Of a DNA stretch of 64,000 nt, positions 38,690 through 49,819 are shown one piece after another. Every line of letters begins with the position of its first letter. Positions within the stretch are counted from its first letter, which is position 1. The notes under the pieces are model-generated. The model was not told the origin of the DNA and searched no databases. It saw nothing but the letters and a program-made list of their open reading frames with translations. Source of the stretch: Diphasiastrum complanatum (lineage: Eukaryota > Streptophyta > Lycopodiopsida > Lycopodiales > Lycopodiaceae). Both the position numbers and the translations under genes were made by a program. The stretch is from NCBI GenBank assembly GCA_029204225.1, contig CM055102.1, forward strand, positions 10,613,456-10,677,455, written 5' to 3'.

Positions 38690-38808
38690 CCAAATGGGTT
38701 TTTTCATCGTACTGAGTTTATTGGCTTTGTTCCCTAGCTTGGCATCCAAATGGGTTTTTTCATTGTACCGAGTTGATTGGCTTTGTTCCTTAGCCCAATT
38801 GGCATCCA
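38690..38808. repeat. 56-bp tandem duplication
   Basis: The unit starting 'ccaaatgggttttttcat' at 38,690 is repeated from 38,746 with a few substitutions and one short insertion before 'ttggcatccaa'. It lies upstream of NRP. Confidence 0.85.
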
Positions 38809-39563
38809 AGGTTTTTTTCCCAATTTTTAACCAGTGTTATGATGTTAACCAGGTGGGTATATGGAGTTATGATGGTATCACCTCAGGTATCATAACCCGT
38901 ACCAGCCTCGTATATAAAAAGAAGATATCCACCAATTACTAGGATGCCTATGATATTAGATGGGCAATACGATGGTCAAAATCAGACCAGTGTGGTATAA
39001 AAATTTAAAATACCCCAGATATACCCTGACCATTGAGGGTACAACCGTATGCCCAGGTATCATATTTTCAAAAAAATTATTTTTATTACAAACTTTCAAA
39101 TGCCATCATTAATATCTATATTTAATACACCCTCCATCTCTCATGTCTCACTAAAGATTACACTGTGAACTGTAATACTCTAACTCGTTCGCTATTCCTA
39201 CTCCCATCGATCATCTCTCTCTTCCATTTTTCCTCAAGGCTCCATTGAACCTGTTTCCTTTGCTCGTTGGGTGATGTTGCGCCTCATCATTGCTCCTTGC
39301 TCGTTGCTGGCTATTGGAAGCGCCACTCACCATACACGTCGAGAGCAAGACAGGTGAGCTTCAAGGTGCGAGGGTACGAGCTCTGAGCTGCGAGGTAAGA
39401 GCGTTGTGTACTTACAATAAGCAGATCAAAGCTTTGATAAGTATTCAGAGAATCAGTGTTTTTTAGCATCAGATTATGTAAGTTTGCTCTACAAAGGCGC
39501 GTCGTTGCGTTTTACCACCGAAGGCTGGTGCTATACTATAGTTGGTATGCAGTATACGGGTTT
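38809..39563. other. Intergenic; possible MITE-like segment with GGTAT/ATACC repeats
   Basis: 38,840-39,070 is rich in 'ggtatcat', 'accag' and 'taccc' in both orientations, suggestive of a small foldback transposon. A similarly worded stretch exists at 49,550-49,760, but the two were not aligned base by base. No gene is seen. Confidence 0.35.
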
Positions 39564-39842
39564 TCACAAGTATTTCTGAGAACAATCCAGCCTGAAAACG
39601 TCACCCTCCTCTATATCATCGCCCTCTTCAATTTGAGGATTATCAATCAGAATAAAGGGGGCGTTGCACTTCGCACTAACACTGTGCAGCGTTTCTCCTG
39701 CCTTGACCACATAAAATTCTTCGCAGGGACAGGCTTGCAGCAGCATTCTTCTGCTTGCAAACGCCTCCACTCTCTTCGATCCAAAAATCAACCAATTACA
39801 AGTGATCAGACACACGACTAGCAACGTTGTCTCAAATTTCCT
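39564..39842 (-). CDS. Small LysM-domain protein, start unclear
   Basis: The frame contains a hydrophobic leader ('TLLVVCLITCNWLIFGS') followed by a LysM domain: 'CEEFYVVKAGETLHSVSAKC', 'FILIDNPQI' and a final 'GDVFRLDC'. This matches the single-LysM secreted proteins of plants, which bind N-acetylglucosamine polymers or have unknown extracellular roles. The usual pattern is Y.V..GETL..IS.KC..PFI...NP.I...DD...G.V..L. The leader would act as a signal peptide. There is no in-frame ATG before the leader: a stop lies at 39,843-39,845 and the first codons are AGG-AAA-TTT. So either the start Met is in an upstream exon (an AG acceptor is available near 39,840) or the start has been lost by mutation. 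The stop at 39,564 gives a normal C-terminus. Confidence 0.65.
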   Translation of the reverse strand, partial: RKFETTLLVVCLITCNWLIFGSKRVEAFASRRMLLQACPCEEFYVVKAGETLHSVSAKCNAPFILIDNPQIEEGDDIEEGDVFRLDCSQKYL

Positions 39843-39845
39843 TTA

Positions 39846-40304
39846 AGGCCATCCCCTCGGCATCCTCATCCTCTGGGCTCGACTTCTGCTTTGGGTCACA
39901 ATTTAAGGATTCTGGAGCAACACCTTCAACTTGGGTTTGGTTTTGGTAAGATATAGCACGAACATAAGACCGAATGTTGCACATAGAATCAACATCTTAG
40001 CATATATATTATAAATATGAGGAGATGGGGAGAGAGGGAGTCGGAAGTCGGAAGGTAGGAGGTAGCGAGTATGAGGTAGGACTTGTAATGGGCTGTGAGA
40101 GGCGCCAGCGCCAACTCCTTTGGTATGAGCCTGCCACTGATTAAAAAAAGCAATTATTCTGCAATCCCTGTTACTGAAATCTTCAATCTATTGCTTCATT
40201 GAAAGATTTTCACAAACAGGAGGGATTTTTTTTGTTCTTTTCTTTTGTGGTGTTTTTCTTTCAAGTTTCCAGTTGGTGTAGGACGTAGGTACGTTAGAGG
40301 TTTT
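39846..40304. other. Intergenic, no gene seen
   Basis: Purine-rich patch at 40,020-40,080. The region between the LysM ORF and the PPR pseudogene carries no recognisable coding sequence. Confidence 0.4.
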
Positions 40305-40823
40305 AACACCATACATGCATAGTGTTCCTTGGTTGGAGTAACATCATGATCTTTACACATGGAATCAAAGGCGTAACGGCCTTCATCTACTAGGCGAGAA
40401 TGGGCACATGCAGAGAGAACACAAGTAAATGTGACATTGTTTGGCTGCACGCCTTCCGTTTCATTTGCTCATTTCCATTTGCCCATACAGAGCAAGGGCC
40501 TCCTTGCCAAGCCCATTCTGTGCGTATACCGCAATCATCTCACTCCATGAAACCACATTTCGTTCACTCATGTTGTTGAACAGTTCACGTGCGTCATCTG
40601 TGAACCCGCATTTTGCATACATGTCAACAAGGGTGTTCCCTACAATCACATCCGACTGAAAGCCTCTTTTAATGATGTCGGAGTGAAGCCGTTTGCCCTG
40701 TTCCAGAGCTGCTAGGCTGGCACATGCTTTTAGGACAACAACGAACACAACCTTGTCTGGTGCTAAGCCTGTTCTTTGCATCTGCTGAAATAGATTAATA
40801 GCCTCCTCACGTTTTAACTTCGA
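40305..40823 (-). pseudogene. PPR protein fragment
   Basis: From right to left the minus strand encodes a PLS-type run: 'REEAINLFQQMQRTGLAPDK', 'VLKACASLAALEQGKRLHSD', 'VGNTLVDMYAKCG', 'ARELFNNMSERNVVSWSEMI' and 'GLGKEALALYGQME'. A small insertion/frameshift with a stop at about 40,461 follows, and then 'QPNNVTFTCVLSACAHSRLV', 'CKDHDVTPTKEHYACMV'. Similarity ends there. About five repeat units remain of a protein normally above 400 residues, with neither N-terminus nor E/DYW domain. It is a broken copy of a plant organelle RNA-processing factor. Confidence 0.88.
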
Positions 40824-41064
40824 TCAGCTGATTTCTCCAGATGAGAAACGACGGACCTCAGTTTCCGTTTTCTCTTGAACCGCTTGTATACACAGCAGTT
40901 GGTTGCATGCACTGTTTGCCTAGATCCTTCATGTATAGATACAACGCCCATCTGGATTGCCAACTCACTTGCTACCAAAAATTTCAATTTCATTCATTAT
41001 GTGCATTTATCTTTGCACATCCTGTACTCTTAACTCAGCAATGTGTCCGTCAGGATCTAACGAT

Positions 41065-41220
41065 CTAACCTTTGTAGTCGAACCCAAGAGATTTTTAAGA
41101 ACACCTGGTAAGCGCTCACTAGTAAGCTGGGTTATCTTGCAAAGCTGGTCGTCAGTGTACATTAGAGCTCAACCTTAAAACTGTCACTAGTTATTCTAGA
41201 GATGCCACATCAGATGAAAA
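41065..41220 (-). repeat. 155-bp segment, copy 1, exon-like on the minus strand
   Basis: The segment is repeated at 43,157-43,310 with about six to eight substitutions. On the minus strand both copies keep an open frame reading 'YTDDQLCKITQLTSERLPGV' (copy 1) and the slightly changed equivalent in copy 2, ending at 'GSTTKV' next to GTTAGA. The conserved frame suggests a captured or duplicated exon; the protein is not recognised. Confidence 0.65.
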
Positions 41221-41241
41221 GATAGAACTTGTCACTAGTTA

Positions 41242-41480
41242 ATGAAAGCCATAGCTGCAGCGGCCATCACCGAAACAAACCCCTTGACGGTGGCCCAAAT
41301 CATGGTAGGAGGACTTTCCACAGCGTTGGTGCTGTTTCTGTTGGGCGTTACAGGATTGATTAGGGTGATGGTGTCTTGTTCCGCTGCCAGTGGGGAGAGG
41401 TATTCAACTATCCCAGGGTCTTGGTTTTGCCGTCACCGTTGTGAAGTATATTCTGAAAGACCAAGATATTGCATCAGGGA
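41242..41480 (+). CDS. Candidate N-terminal exon with a membrane anchor, product unknown
   Basis: From ATG at 41,242 the frame encodes an Ala-rich start, one transmembrane-like segment ('MVGGLSTALVLFLLGVTGLI') and then 'ERYSTIPG'. A hydrophobic anchor followed by a Pro-Gly motif is reminiscent of plant cytochrome P450 N-termini, but no further P450 motif was found. The base composition is higher in GC than the flanks. It may be a lone exon remnant. Confidence 0.25.
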
Positions 41481-41589
41481 AAGCGACCAAATCTTACCCT
41501 TCACAAGACAAAATACACATCCTTTCAAAGGGATGTGTGTTCAAGTGGTGAAAGCAAGTTTGTTGCGGCTTGTCAAAAAAGGTTGAAAT

Positions 41590-43156
41590 ATAATTCTCTA
41601 CAATATCTGGATACCTTAAGTTTTATTAAGAGTTGTGAAGGAGCATATCACTACTCAGTACCATGCAGTAGATGTAAATTCTCAGCAAATGGAGTTCTGA
41701 TTGGTGGTTCTTCTTATTTAGATCTCCCTCCATTTATTCACAGGCCTGGGAATATGCATGTCACGGTATCAGTAAGGCCCTTGTGGAGTTTACAAGCTTT
41801 TTTTGTGTTTTGATATTGATATCTTGCAGTGGTTGATTTTCCAGCAGAAAAGCTTCATACCTTCATACATATCTGGTCATCCTTCTTTCCCCTATAAAAG
41901 TGGTGTTAAGAAACAAATAGTAATTCAGTATTCTCTCCTCTATTGTGTTTTTGTGCTTCCGCTATAGTGATTGTTTGTGTGATTTTGCTATCAGAGCACT
42001 CATCTACTAACCGAATAAAATCAATAAAATTGTGGAAGGTCCACGATTTGAAATATGATATCAAGCTGTCTGCTTCTACTTGAGTTTGCTTGCTAGTTTC
42101 TGGGTGTGGATGTTTACCTAACTCGAGAGTTTCTTGCATGTATCTCTGGAACGGAAGAGAGGCACTCACACAAGAATGCCAACTAGAATTGTATTGGGAA
42201 AAAATGCTGCTGTTGGTCGAGGAATTTCTGGTCAGTTGGACTTTCCATCTGTAAGAAGGATCCTGGAGGTGTTCAATGACTTGACGACTTACTAGGCTAT
42301 TTTATGCAAGTCATATGAATTTTATGAAGCTGCCTAAGAACCTGTTTACACTCTGATGCTTATCCATACAAAAACATTGGCCTTTTTTAAGTTTTGAAAC
42401 CCTGACTCCAATTTTTTCGCGCCCCTTATCTAAACTATCAACTGCACCCTGGGATGCTACTTATACAGGGCACAATTCTTTCTGATTTGTAGAAAGTAAA
42501 AAAGAGGAGGCCTTGCAGTTTTGAGACTAGCTATCTTGCTGAGAACTGTCGGCTGTAATCGGGTGGAGGTTCTATTTCTGCATTTAATACGCGTATCCCG
42601 ACTATCCTAGGAATGCCTAGCCAAATGAAGTTTGTGGTCCAAGCTTATGGTTCTAGTCTCTTTTAGAATTTGGAAGCAAGATAATGATTTTGTGTGCAAT
42701 GTACACATTTTGAAATCAACCCCGTAACAGTGCCTAAGAGCATGGCTGGAGGACTCTCCATTTTCCATGCCCATCAATTTTATTTGTTTCAGGCATCACA
42801 AGGTCTATTTGGGTGGTTGATCGTCTGCTTCTTCTTCTTCTTCTTCTCCTTCTTCTGATGCAGCTTCTTCTTCTTTATTGCTAATTTCTATGCCTTTGTA
42901 GCAACTAATAGTGCATCGCAGAATGAATATGGCAGGGTGAGAACAGAATTTCACAGCAATCATTCATCTAAGACGTGACCCCATTCATCATCTCAGATTC
43001 TCAGAGGTAAGTCTCAGGAAGGAAGTGCGGCTAGGTGGGGTTTAGATAAATCTGAGCTGCACGTAGGAGCATTTGGCTTGTAGATTATGCCTCTGTGCCA
43101 ATCTGCTGATGCACTTGGTCACCAATACTACCCAATGAATGATCATTAATTGTTCT
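41590..43156. other. No gene recognised; CTT microsatellite
   Basis: A minus-strand open stretch at 41,906-42,169 has no recognisable motif. (CTT)n with one interruption lies at 42,828-42,856. The rest is AT-rich non-coding sequence lying between the two copies of the 155-bp repeat. Confidence 0.4.
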
Positions 43157-43310
43157 AACCTTTGTAGTCGAACCCAAGAGACTTTTAAAAACACCTGGTA
43201 AGCGCTCACTAGTAAGCTGGGTTATCTTGCAAAGCCGGTCCTCAGTGTACATTAGAGCTCAACCTTAAAACTGTCACTAGTTATTCTGGAGATGTCGCAT
43301 CAGATGAACA
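43157..43310 (-). repeat. 155-bp segment, copy 2
   Basis: Second copy of the segment at 41,065-41,220. On the minus strand it reads 'YTEDRLCKITQLTSERLPGV' and 'SLLGSTTKV'. It lies about 220 bp left of the calcium pump pseudogene. Most substitutions preserve the frame. Confidence 0.65.
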
Positions 43311-43529
43311 TGTCCTGTCTTTTGCATTTTTTTGGCTTCTCTTGCAGCATCATGGCTTGAATCCTGGATACTGAAAGGAAATGTTATATACTTCAGGTGG
43401 ATTATCAGTCTTCGATCGTGGGAATCCTGCTCCACTCCAATACACAGTAAATGCAGCATTTTTTGCTTCACTTTATGCTGATTATTTGGCTGCTGGAGAC
43501 ATTCCTGGTATGAACGTTGCATCTTTACT

Positions 43530-44345
43530 CCCCTACGAAGTGGATCTTTGATTCCTAAAATGGCCACACATATGCACTCCCTATCTGGAATGGGATCATT
43601 AAAGGAAGGTGCTTGCCTTATGTCTTTGAAAGCAAGACATAATGTTCGAAGTGCTTTATCTGCAAATGTTTTGATGATCCCTTGCAGCTCTTGTTGTAAT
43701 TTTCATCAATCAGCACAACTTTTCCATTTTCATCCAGCATTCTGTCACACATTCCCAAAACTATCTCTGAAGCACCTTTCCAATGTGCACGAAAGGACCC
43801 ATCCAAAAGCCTTGTCACAGTGCCCATTTCTTGTTTTTGCAGAATTGAAAGACTCAATCTTAAACACTTTTGAACCCAAACATACTTCTTTGAAGTTGCC
43901 CCCTAAAGCAAATCCAAACTTTAAAACTGCAGTTTCTATTGGACTGCCAAGGTACTCGACTTTGCGATCTATATCTTCCGAGATATCTCCACTGGTGTTG
44001 AGAAAAAGCCCTTGCAAAAGCAGATCAAGGTTGTCTTTTGGAATCGCAGTCTTCACCTCATCAACCTTGCTGAAAAAGCCGACCATTCCAGGACTTCAGA
44101 ACAGTCATTTCATTGGTTGTGAGGGTTTCCTGTCTTATCACTACAAATACAAGTGGCTGAACCCATGGTTTCACATGCGGAGAGATGGCGAACAAGGGCT
44201 TTGTCAGCCATCATTTTCTGCATTGCATAAGCTAGAGTAAGAGTTACAGCCAGAGGAAGGCCTTCTGGAACAGCAACCACCACTATTGTCACTGAGATCC
44301 CAAAGAAAGTAACAATGTTGTAGCATGCAGTATTTGCTGCAAGGT
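43530..44345 (-). pseudogene. P-type IIB Ca2+-ATPase (ACA type) fragment
   Basis: The minus strand carries, without introns, the middle of an autoinhibited calcium pump. In order: transmembrane helix 4 with '[18 protein letters not shown]'; '[20 protein letters not shown]' and the phosphorylation site 'SDKTG'; a frameshift immediately after, with '[10 protein letters not shown]' in the next frame; 'LLLQGLFLNTSGDI' and 'GSPIETAVLKFGFALGG'; a second frameshift; 'LLDGSFRAHWKGASEIVLGM'; 'TFADKALRTLCLAFKDIR'; and '[15 protein letters not shown]'. The N-terminal regulatory part, actuator domain and helices 5-10 are absent. At least three frame changes make it non-functional. Confidence 0.92.
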
Positions 44346-45196
44346 TTCCTTGACTGTATTCCTTGAATCATCTTTTTTGGCGAATTGAGGTGCTCTTTTG
44401 GAATTTAGACAATGCTGACCTACTGGTTTGGAGTTAACATTTTGCATTTGTTTTTCCTTGAGCTTAGCAAGCAATCTTATGGCCTCCACCCCCATCATCC
44501 AACCAGCTAAAAAGTTGATGCATTATATCGTGAGTTATGAGTTATAATATAGTGTTTCATGAGTTATCTGACAACGATGCACTTAGAATGAAGAAAACAG
44601 ACTCAGTTGTAGAAGATGATGAATGCTCTTTTCATAGGTCTGCATTATGCATGTCTGTGTCTACTGCCTTCAACTTGTTCTTGCAGTGATTTGATTTTCA
44701 ATTGATTCAAGCAATGGTCTTGCTCTCTCCAAAGTCTCCAACTATTTAAATGAAAGCTCTTTTCACAGATCTGCATTTACTGACTTGCAAATGCACGGTC
44801 TTTATGATTGCAGGTTAGTCTTCTCACTGATAGTGGTATAGCAAAAGGCAATTTACACCTTCGTACTGACTATGAGCAGCCACTAAAGAAGGTATTTGCA
44901 GCTTCACTTGGTTGTTTTTTGGGGTTATGTATCCTTGCAAATCATGGTGTAGTTATTTATTATGTTGTAGCTTGTAACATGGAATGTAGAAAATTATTTG
45001 TGGACTAGTGATCAAGTCCTTTAGTAGTGAACTTGTTATGAACACTAGATTGTTGATTATTTGTAACCATTGCAATAGATAAGGGTTGCTCCTATGCAGA
45101 TATGTGTTGTTAAGGGGGTCACGCTTCTTTAGCGAGCCTTCTAATTTCATTTTCTGGTTTCAAGCCTACTTGTGCTTGTCTTTGGATCCTGAGGGC
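44346..45196. other. Intergenic, no gene assigned
   Basis: A minus-strand open stretch (44,289-44,498; 'MMGVEAIRLLAKLKEKQMQN') adjoins the pump fragment but does not match its family upstream region. The rest carries no motif. Any terminal inverted repeat of the following hAT element should lie here but was not identified. Confidence 0.35.
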
Positions 45197-47507
45197 ATGA
45201 TGGGCGAAGGAGAGGGTACTTGTATGACTGTAGAAACTTGTGTGTCTCCAGCTCAATCAGTTGTAGAGAGTTTGAGAGTTAACGAAGAGGAAGAGGCATT
45301 GTGGAGAGAATATCTGGTCCACTTGCAAAAAAATCAAAAATTTTGGGCACCCTATAACAGAAACTCTACAACATGGGGCTTTTATGTATTGAATGAGCCC
45401 AACATTGAAGTAGATGTCACATGTCCTCAGACTATGCGATGTTTCATATGTCACTCTGTAGAACAGGCTCAGAGTAGTACGCATAGTACCACACGATCTA
45501 GGAAGGGAATTATGAACTACAATCCGACAAATGGAGTAACTGCTATGAGGAAACATGTGGCTAATGAGCATGCCAAAACATTGTGTAGGTATGAGATAGT
45601 GAGGAAGTCCATAGAAGCTAAAGAGATAGAGGGTCGAAGTAAGTCTAAGAAGAGAAAGACAACTACACCTTCTGCTATCACAGAATTTTTTGGTAGCAAA
45701 AATCCTTCCAAGAAAGACGATCCAGCCCAACAACAATTCCTTGAAGATCTAGTCCTTAATATTACCAAGGGCTATAGGCCACTTTCTAGTGTAGAAAACC
45801 CATGGCTTCGCCGATTGGTGATGAGGCAATGTGGTAAAGTAATTTTTCCTTCTCGAAAACAGCTTGTTGATGACGTCATCCCTTCCATGGTGTCAAAGAC
45901 AATGGAGCGATATGTACTCCCCTCCCTTGCTAGTTATATGACAGCAACAACCTCCTTTGATTTGTGGATGTCTCGAGCTGGCTTTGATACTTTCGCTCTT
46001 GTCATCAATTTTATAGACGATTCTTGGGTTCCTCGCCATATAACGGTTGGGTTATTTGAGGTTCGTGACACAGCAGGGACAACTATGGCTAGGCAAGTGA
46101 AGGAGCTCCTAGCTTCCTTCAATCTCACCGACAAAATTGTGGCATATGTGAAGGATGAAGGTGCCAACCTAGGTACACTTACCGTTGCTCTCACCTCCAT
46201 CATATCTTGTGTGCCTTTGCAACTTTTACATCCATATGAGGGGACCTGTTTTGGTCATGCAATGTCAAAGGCATGCCAATATGCGACAAATGATGCAAAG
46301 GTTTGTGTGGGCATGAAGGAGGTAAGTTTGAAGGATGCACAAGCTGCCCTTCAAAAGACAATCACTTGGACCAAGAAATCTGGCAAAGGTAGACAAGAGT
46401 GGGCAAAGGCATGCAAGGATGCAAGGCTGCGACCTTGAAAACTCAAGACACCGGTGAAAGCACGATTTGCATCGAAGGTAATTTTGTTTGAAGAGACATT
46501 GGAATTTAGAGATGCAATCAATCTTTGCTATGGGAGACAAAGCCTAGCATTGCAATCTTGTGTCCCAAGCCCACAAACATGGGCTATAGCCAAGGCGGTC
46601 ACCAACACTTTAAAACCCGTTGTTCATCAATGCATTATGAACCAATCTAGATGGTATTGGTTGCTTTCTGATGCATTGGCTGCATCACTTTCCATGTGTA
46701 TGAAGATGCAACGAGACTATGCCCAAAGAGCTTAAATGAACCCCCCCTTGCAGCTAGGGGATTTTGAGTCCGAGCTGGAGATTTTATGTGCCCATATGCA
46801 AGCTGAGGTAGTTTCTGTGTTGCATGCATTCCTCTCATTTGCAATTTCATTTTTGCCCGACAAAGCACACAATATGCTAGCTATCATGCTCGATCCTCAG
46901 TACAAGGGCCTAAATTTAATTAGCGAGTATGTGGGCAAGGAAAGAGCAATGCAGGTGGTTGCACAATATGATAGTCATGTGGTAATTCCACTTTTGATCA
47001 CGGTTTTTAAGCACTTGAATCCAAGCCGATGTGAAAAACCCCCTCTAGAAAATCCGCCACTCAAAAACTCCTTGTTTGGAGCAACTGCTTCAAATGAGGA
47101 GGCTACTATTGGGCTTCTCAAATCTGAACTATCCATGTATCGCCGACTTATTGTAAATCCTGACGAGTGCAAGTGTGCTTTGGGGTGGTGGAAAGTCCAT
47201 CAAGTGCAATTCCCCAATGTGGTTTTCCTTGCAAGACAGATTTTGGGGATTGTGGGCTTACAAATTGAGACAGAGCACATTCAGCATTGTTGGAGTAATC
47301 ACTAGCATGCGGCGATGTCGACTTGGCATTGAGAACCTCGACAATTTGGTGCTCATCCTCAAGAATTGGCCGGATGATGTGCGAATTGATTGCAATGTTG
47401 CAAAGCAGAGGGCTAAAGAGTTCTTAATGTCGGAGGACATGATGATTGATGACAATGAGGATCTCATTGCAGATGTAGGCCTGTTCGAAGTCGAGGATTC
47501 CCCTTGA
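45197..47507 (+). pseudogene. hAT-type transposase with two premature stops and one frameshift
   Basis: From ATG 45,197 the frame encodes an acidic start, then a BED-like zinc finger ('CFICHSVEQ' with 'MRKHVANEH', C-X2-C...H-X4-H) and a basic linker ending 'AITEFFGSKNPSKK'. The RNase H-like catalytic region follows: 'PWLRRLVMRQCGK', 'TSFDLWMSRAGFDTFALVIN', 'ITVGLFEVRD' and 'VAYVKDEGANLGTL'. The frame stays the same across stop codons at 46,436 and 46,733, and resumes with 'MLAIMLDPQYKGLNLI' and 'CALGWWKVHQVQFPNVVFLA', the hAT dimerisation core. A frameshift near 47,260 precedes 'STFSIVGVITSMRRCRL' and the C-terminus at 47,507. The full domain set of an about 770-residue transposase is present with only three lesions, so inactivation is fairly recent. 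Confidence 0.9.
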
Positions 47508-49815
47508 CATATCTCTCAATGTTTTGTGAGTGCAGATTTTTGTTTGTTGCATATTATATATAAACATTTTTGCATAGCGATTTTACATTTCCTAGTCTTA
47601 GAAAAGTAGTTGAAAGCCAAAACATAGTAAAAACTGTTTAGCATGTATATTTATTTTTTTGATGGCTGCATTAAAAGGACAACTATACCACACGAATACA
47701 AGAAAAAACATTATGCTATTGTAATATTTGCAAGTTAGATCAATGGTTGTACAGAAGAGTTTTCTTGTTACAGAAGCGTACTTCTTTTGCAGGCCCTAAA
47801 ATGGAAATTTTATAATGCCTTTGGTGAAGCAGGTAAAACAGGAGTTGCGTGCAACGTAGAAGGCTTGTAGATGCATAATAAATGTTTTTAAACAATGTTC
47901 TTATGCTTTTGTTTTATCAAGTTTGGGCCGACAACACTTAGAAGGTTAAACCATTTGTTTTTCAACGTCAAATTTGGGTCAGTTACACTTGAAAGGTTCG
48001 ACAATCTGTTTTTAAAGTGTTCGATTAATCTAATATTGGCTGGCTGTATTTTGGACGTTGTCTGCATTTTTTAGTGCTTGTTATGCAGGGACGATGATTG
48101 TAGAATTAGCATAGTCAGAGCTGATAGATTCAGTGATTCACATGGCCTTGAAATGGGCTGCAAAATAGTTTGTACAAGCTGACAAAGTGGCTGTAAAATG
48201 TGTTATTTCATGCTGGTAAGTTGACCGCAATGTAATTGAAAATCAGCAATTGGGAGTTCCAATAAATATCTTCATATGGGAGATTGACAAAGCACAATTT
48301 GGCCTCATTTTTAGCGACCTATAGGGTTGCAAAATAGGAACAATAAGATTGAAAATCTAGTGCTTTATTAAATGTTTAATATAAGTGAATTAGGAGAATG
48401 TTCAATAGTATTCACTTTAATGTTATCATGGTCATATGTTGGTTGATTCAATATTTGGATATAGATTGCAGAATGTGTGCTTGCAAGTTTGCTATTAAAC
48501 AAGGAGTGGATTTGTTGCTTATTGTAACATCACGACTCGCCATGCACTTTTGGGGATCTGAGGTTTGAATTTCAACTTAGGGTTTTTTTGTTTTGACTTT
48601 TGGCCTTTTTATTCTAACAATAACTTAATTCAATAAGTCTCTTAACATGCTACACTTGTTCTTGCAGTCGCTTTCAATCGAATCATGTGGCATCTGGAGG
48701 ACTTCTGGAACCGTGAGGGCCTAAGAGCACCTCATGGTAGAGCTTGAAGCTACAACAATGCAATAAGCTAGAATACTGATATATTTGTTAATTGAGACAA
48801 ATGATAGAGCATGCTTTGTTGTCTCTTTCAAGTTTTGCGCTGAAAGATGAGTACACAATATACGTAAAAAAGTTACTAAAAAAGTTACAGCTAATGAATA
48901 GCATTAGCTAGCTATTTTTTTCTAATGTACCCAAGTAACGAGAAATATTTCCAAAAGAAATTTGAAGTATAAAGTTTGAAATTTGCATTTTGCATTTCTT
49001 GCGTCTGCATTTGAATTTACTACTTGTAGCTTTCAATTCGGATGATGAGCTTTAGTTGGTTAATGTTGTTGCTAAAGGAGATAAAAGTGCTTTAAATTGG
49101 AAGTGTTACAGTGATTGTTGTCCAAAAGATGTAAATGTACATGACTTAGTAGTACTTTCAAACTTTATTAGAATATCTTTCCCTGTATCTAGCTTCAATG
49201 CCCCTGAAATTGTAACTAATGATGTCAAAAAACTGTAGAAATCACATTCTCTTTGAAGCATTGAGTTTAACTCCTAAATCTGAGCAAGTATAAATGATGC
49301 ATATCAGCATAATTAGATAGAGAAAATGCCTAGCTGAATTTGTTAAATTCGGGCTGAATTAATTGCACGTAATGAATTAATCAAGTCGAGCTCATAAATT
49401 TTTTTTAAAATGAATCAGCAAAACTCCATTAAATGCCTCCTTTTTTAGACAAGAACAGGGCTTGTAACCTGTAATTATAAACACAATGCTTTCATTGCAC
49501 CATTTTATTTTTCTAACAATAAAATTCTAACTATCTATACCCGGGTTTATGACCAGCTGGTATTACCTTTGCAATACCAGTTCGATCCATACCAGTTTGA
49601 AGTTTGTAAATTCAGTCTATGTCCATACTCGATTGGTAATAGAAAACTTATTTTCTTTATTACCATAGATCCACCTAGTTTTAAAAAGTGTGAAGTACTC
49701 CAATACCATGACCGGGTTGGTATTTAAAATAGTGATACCCACCCAACACTGGTTCTAACCTCGCCTTATAACCAAGAAGCATTTGTACTCACCCAGGGAC
49801 CCATGTCACACCATG
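47508..49815. other. No gene recognised; possible MITE-like segment at 49.55-49.76 kb
   Basis: Long AT-rich non-coding stretch, probably partly the 3' non-coding end of the hAT element. At 49,550-49,760 repeated 'taccag', 'ggtat' and 'accgggttggtat' motifs in both orientations suggest a small foldback element. Confidence 0.4.
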
Positions 49816-49819
49816 CCTC

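Noticed and set aside
41242-41586. Cytochrome P450 N-terminus
   Set aside because: Only a membrane anchor and a Pro-Gly motif fit; no I-helix, ExxR or haem-binding motif exists nearby. Kept only as a low-confidence unknown exon.
38840-49760. Two GGTAT/ATACC-rich segments (38.8-39.1 and 49.55-49.76 kb) as copies of one MITE
   Set aside because: They share short words, but I could not align them over a useful length by eye; each is noted only as a possible foldback.
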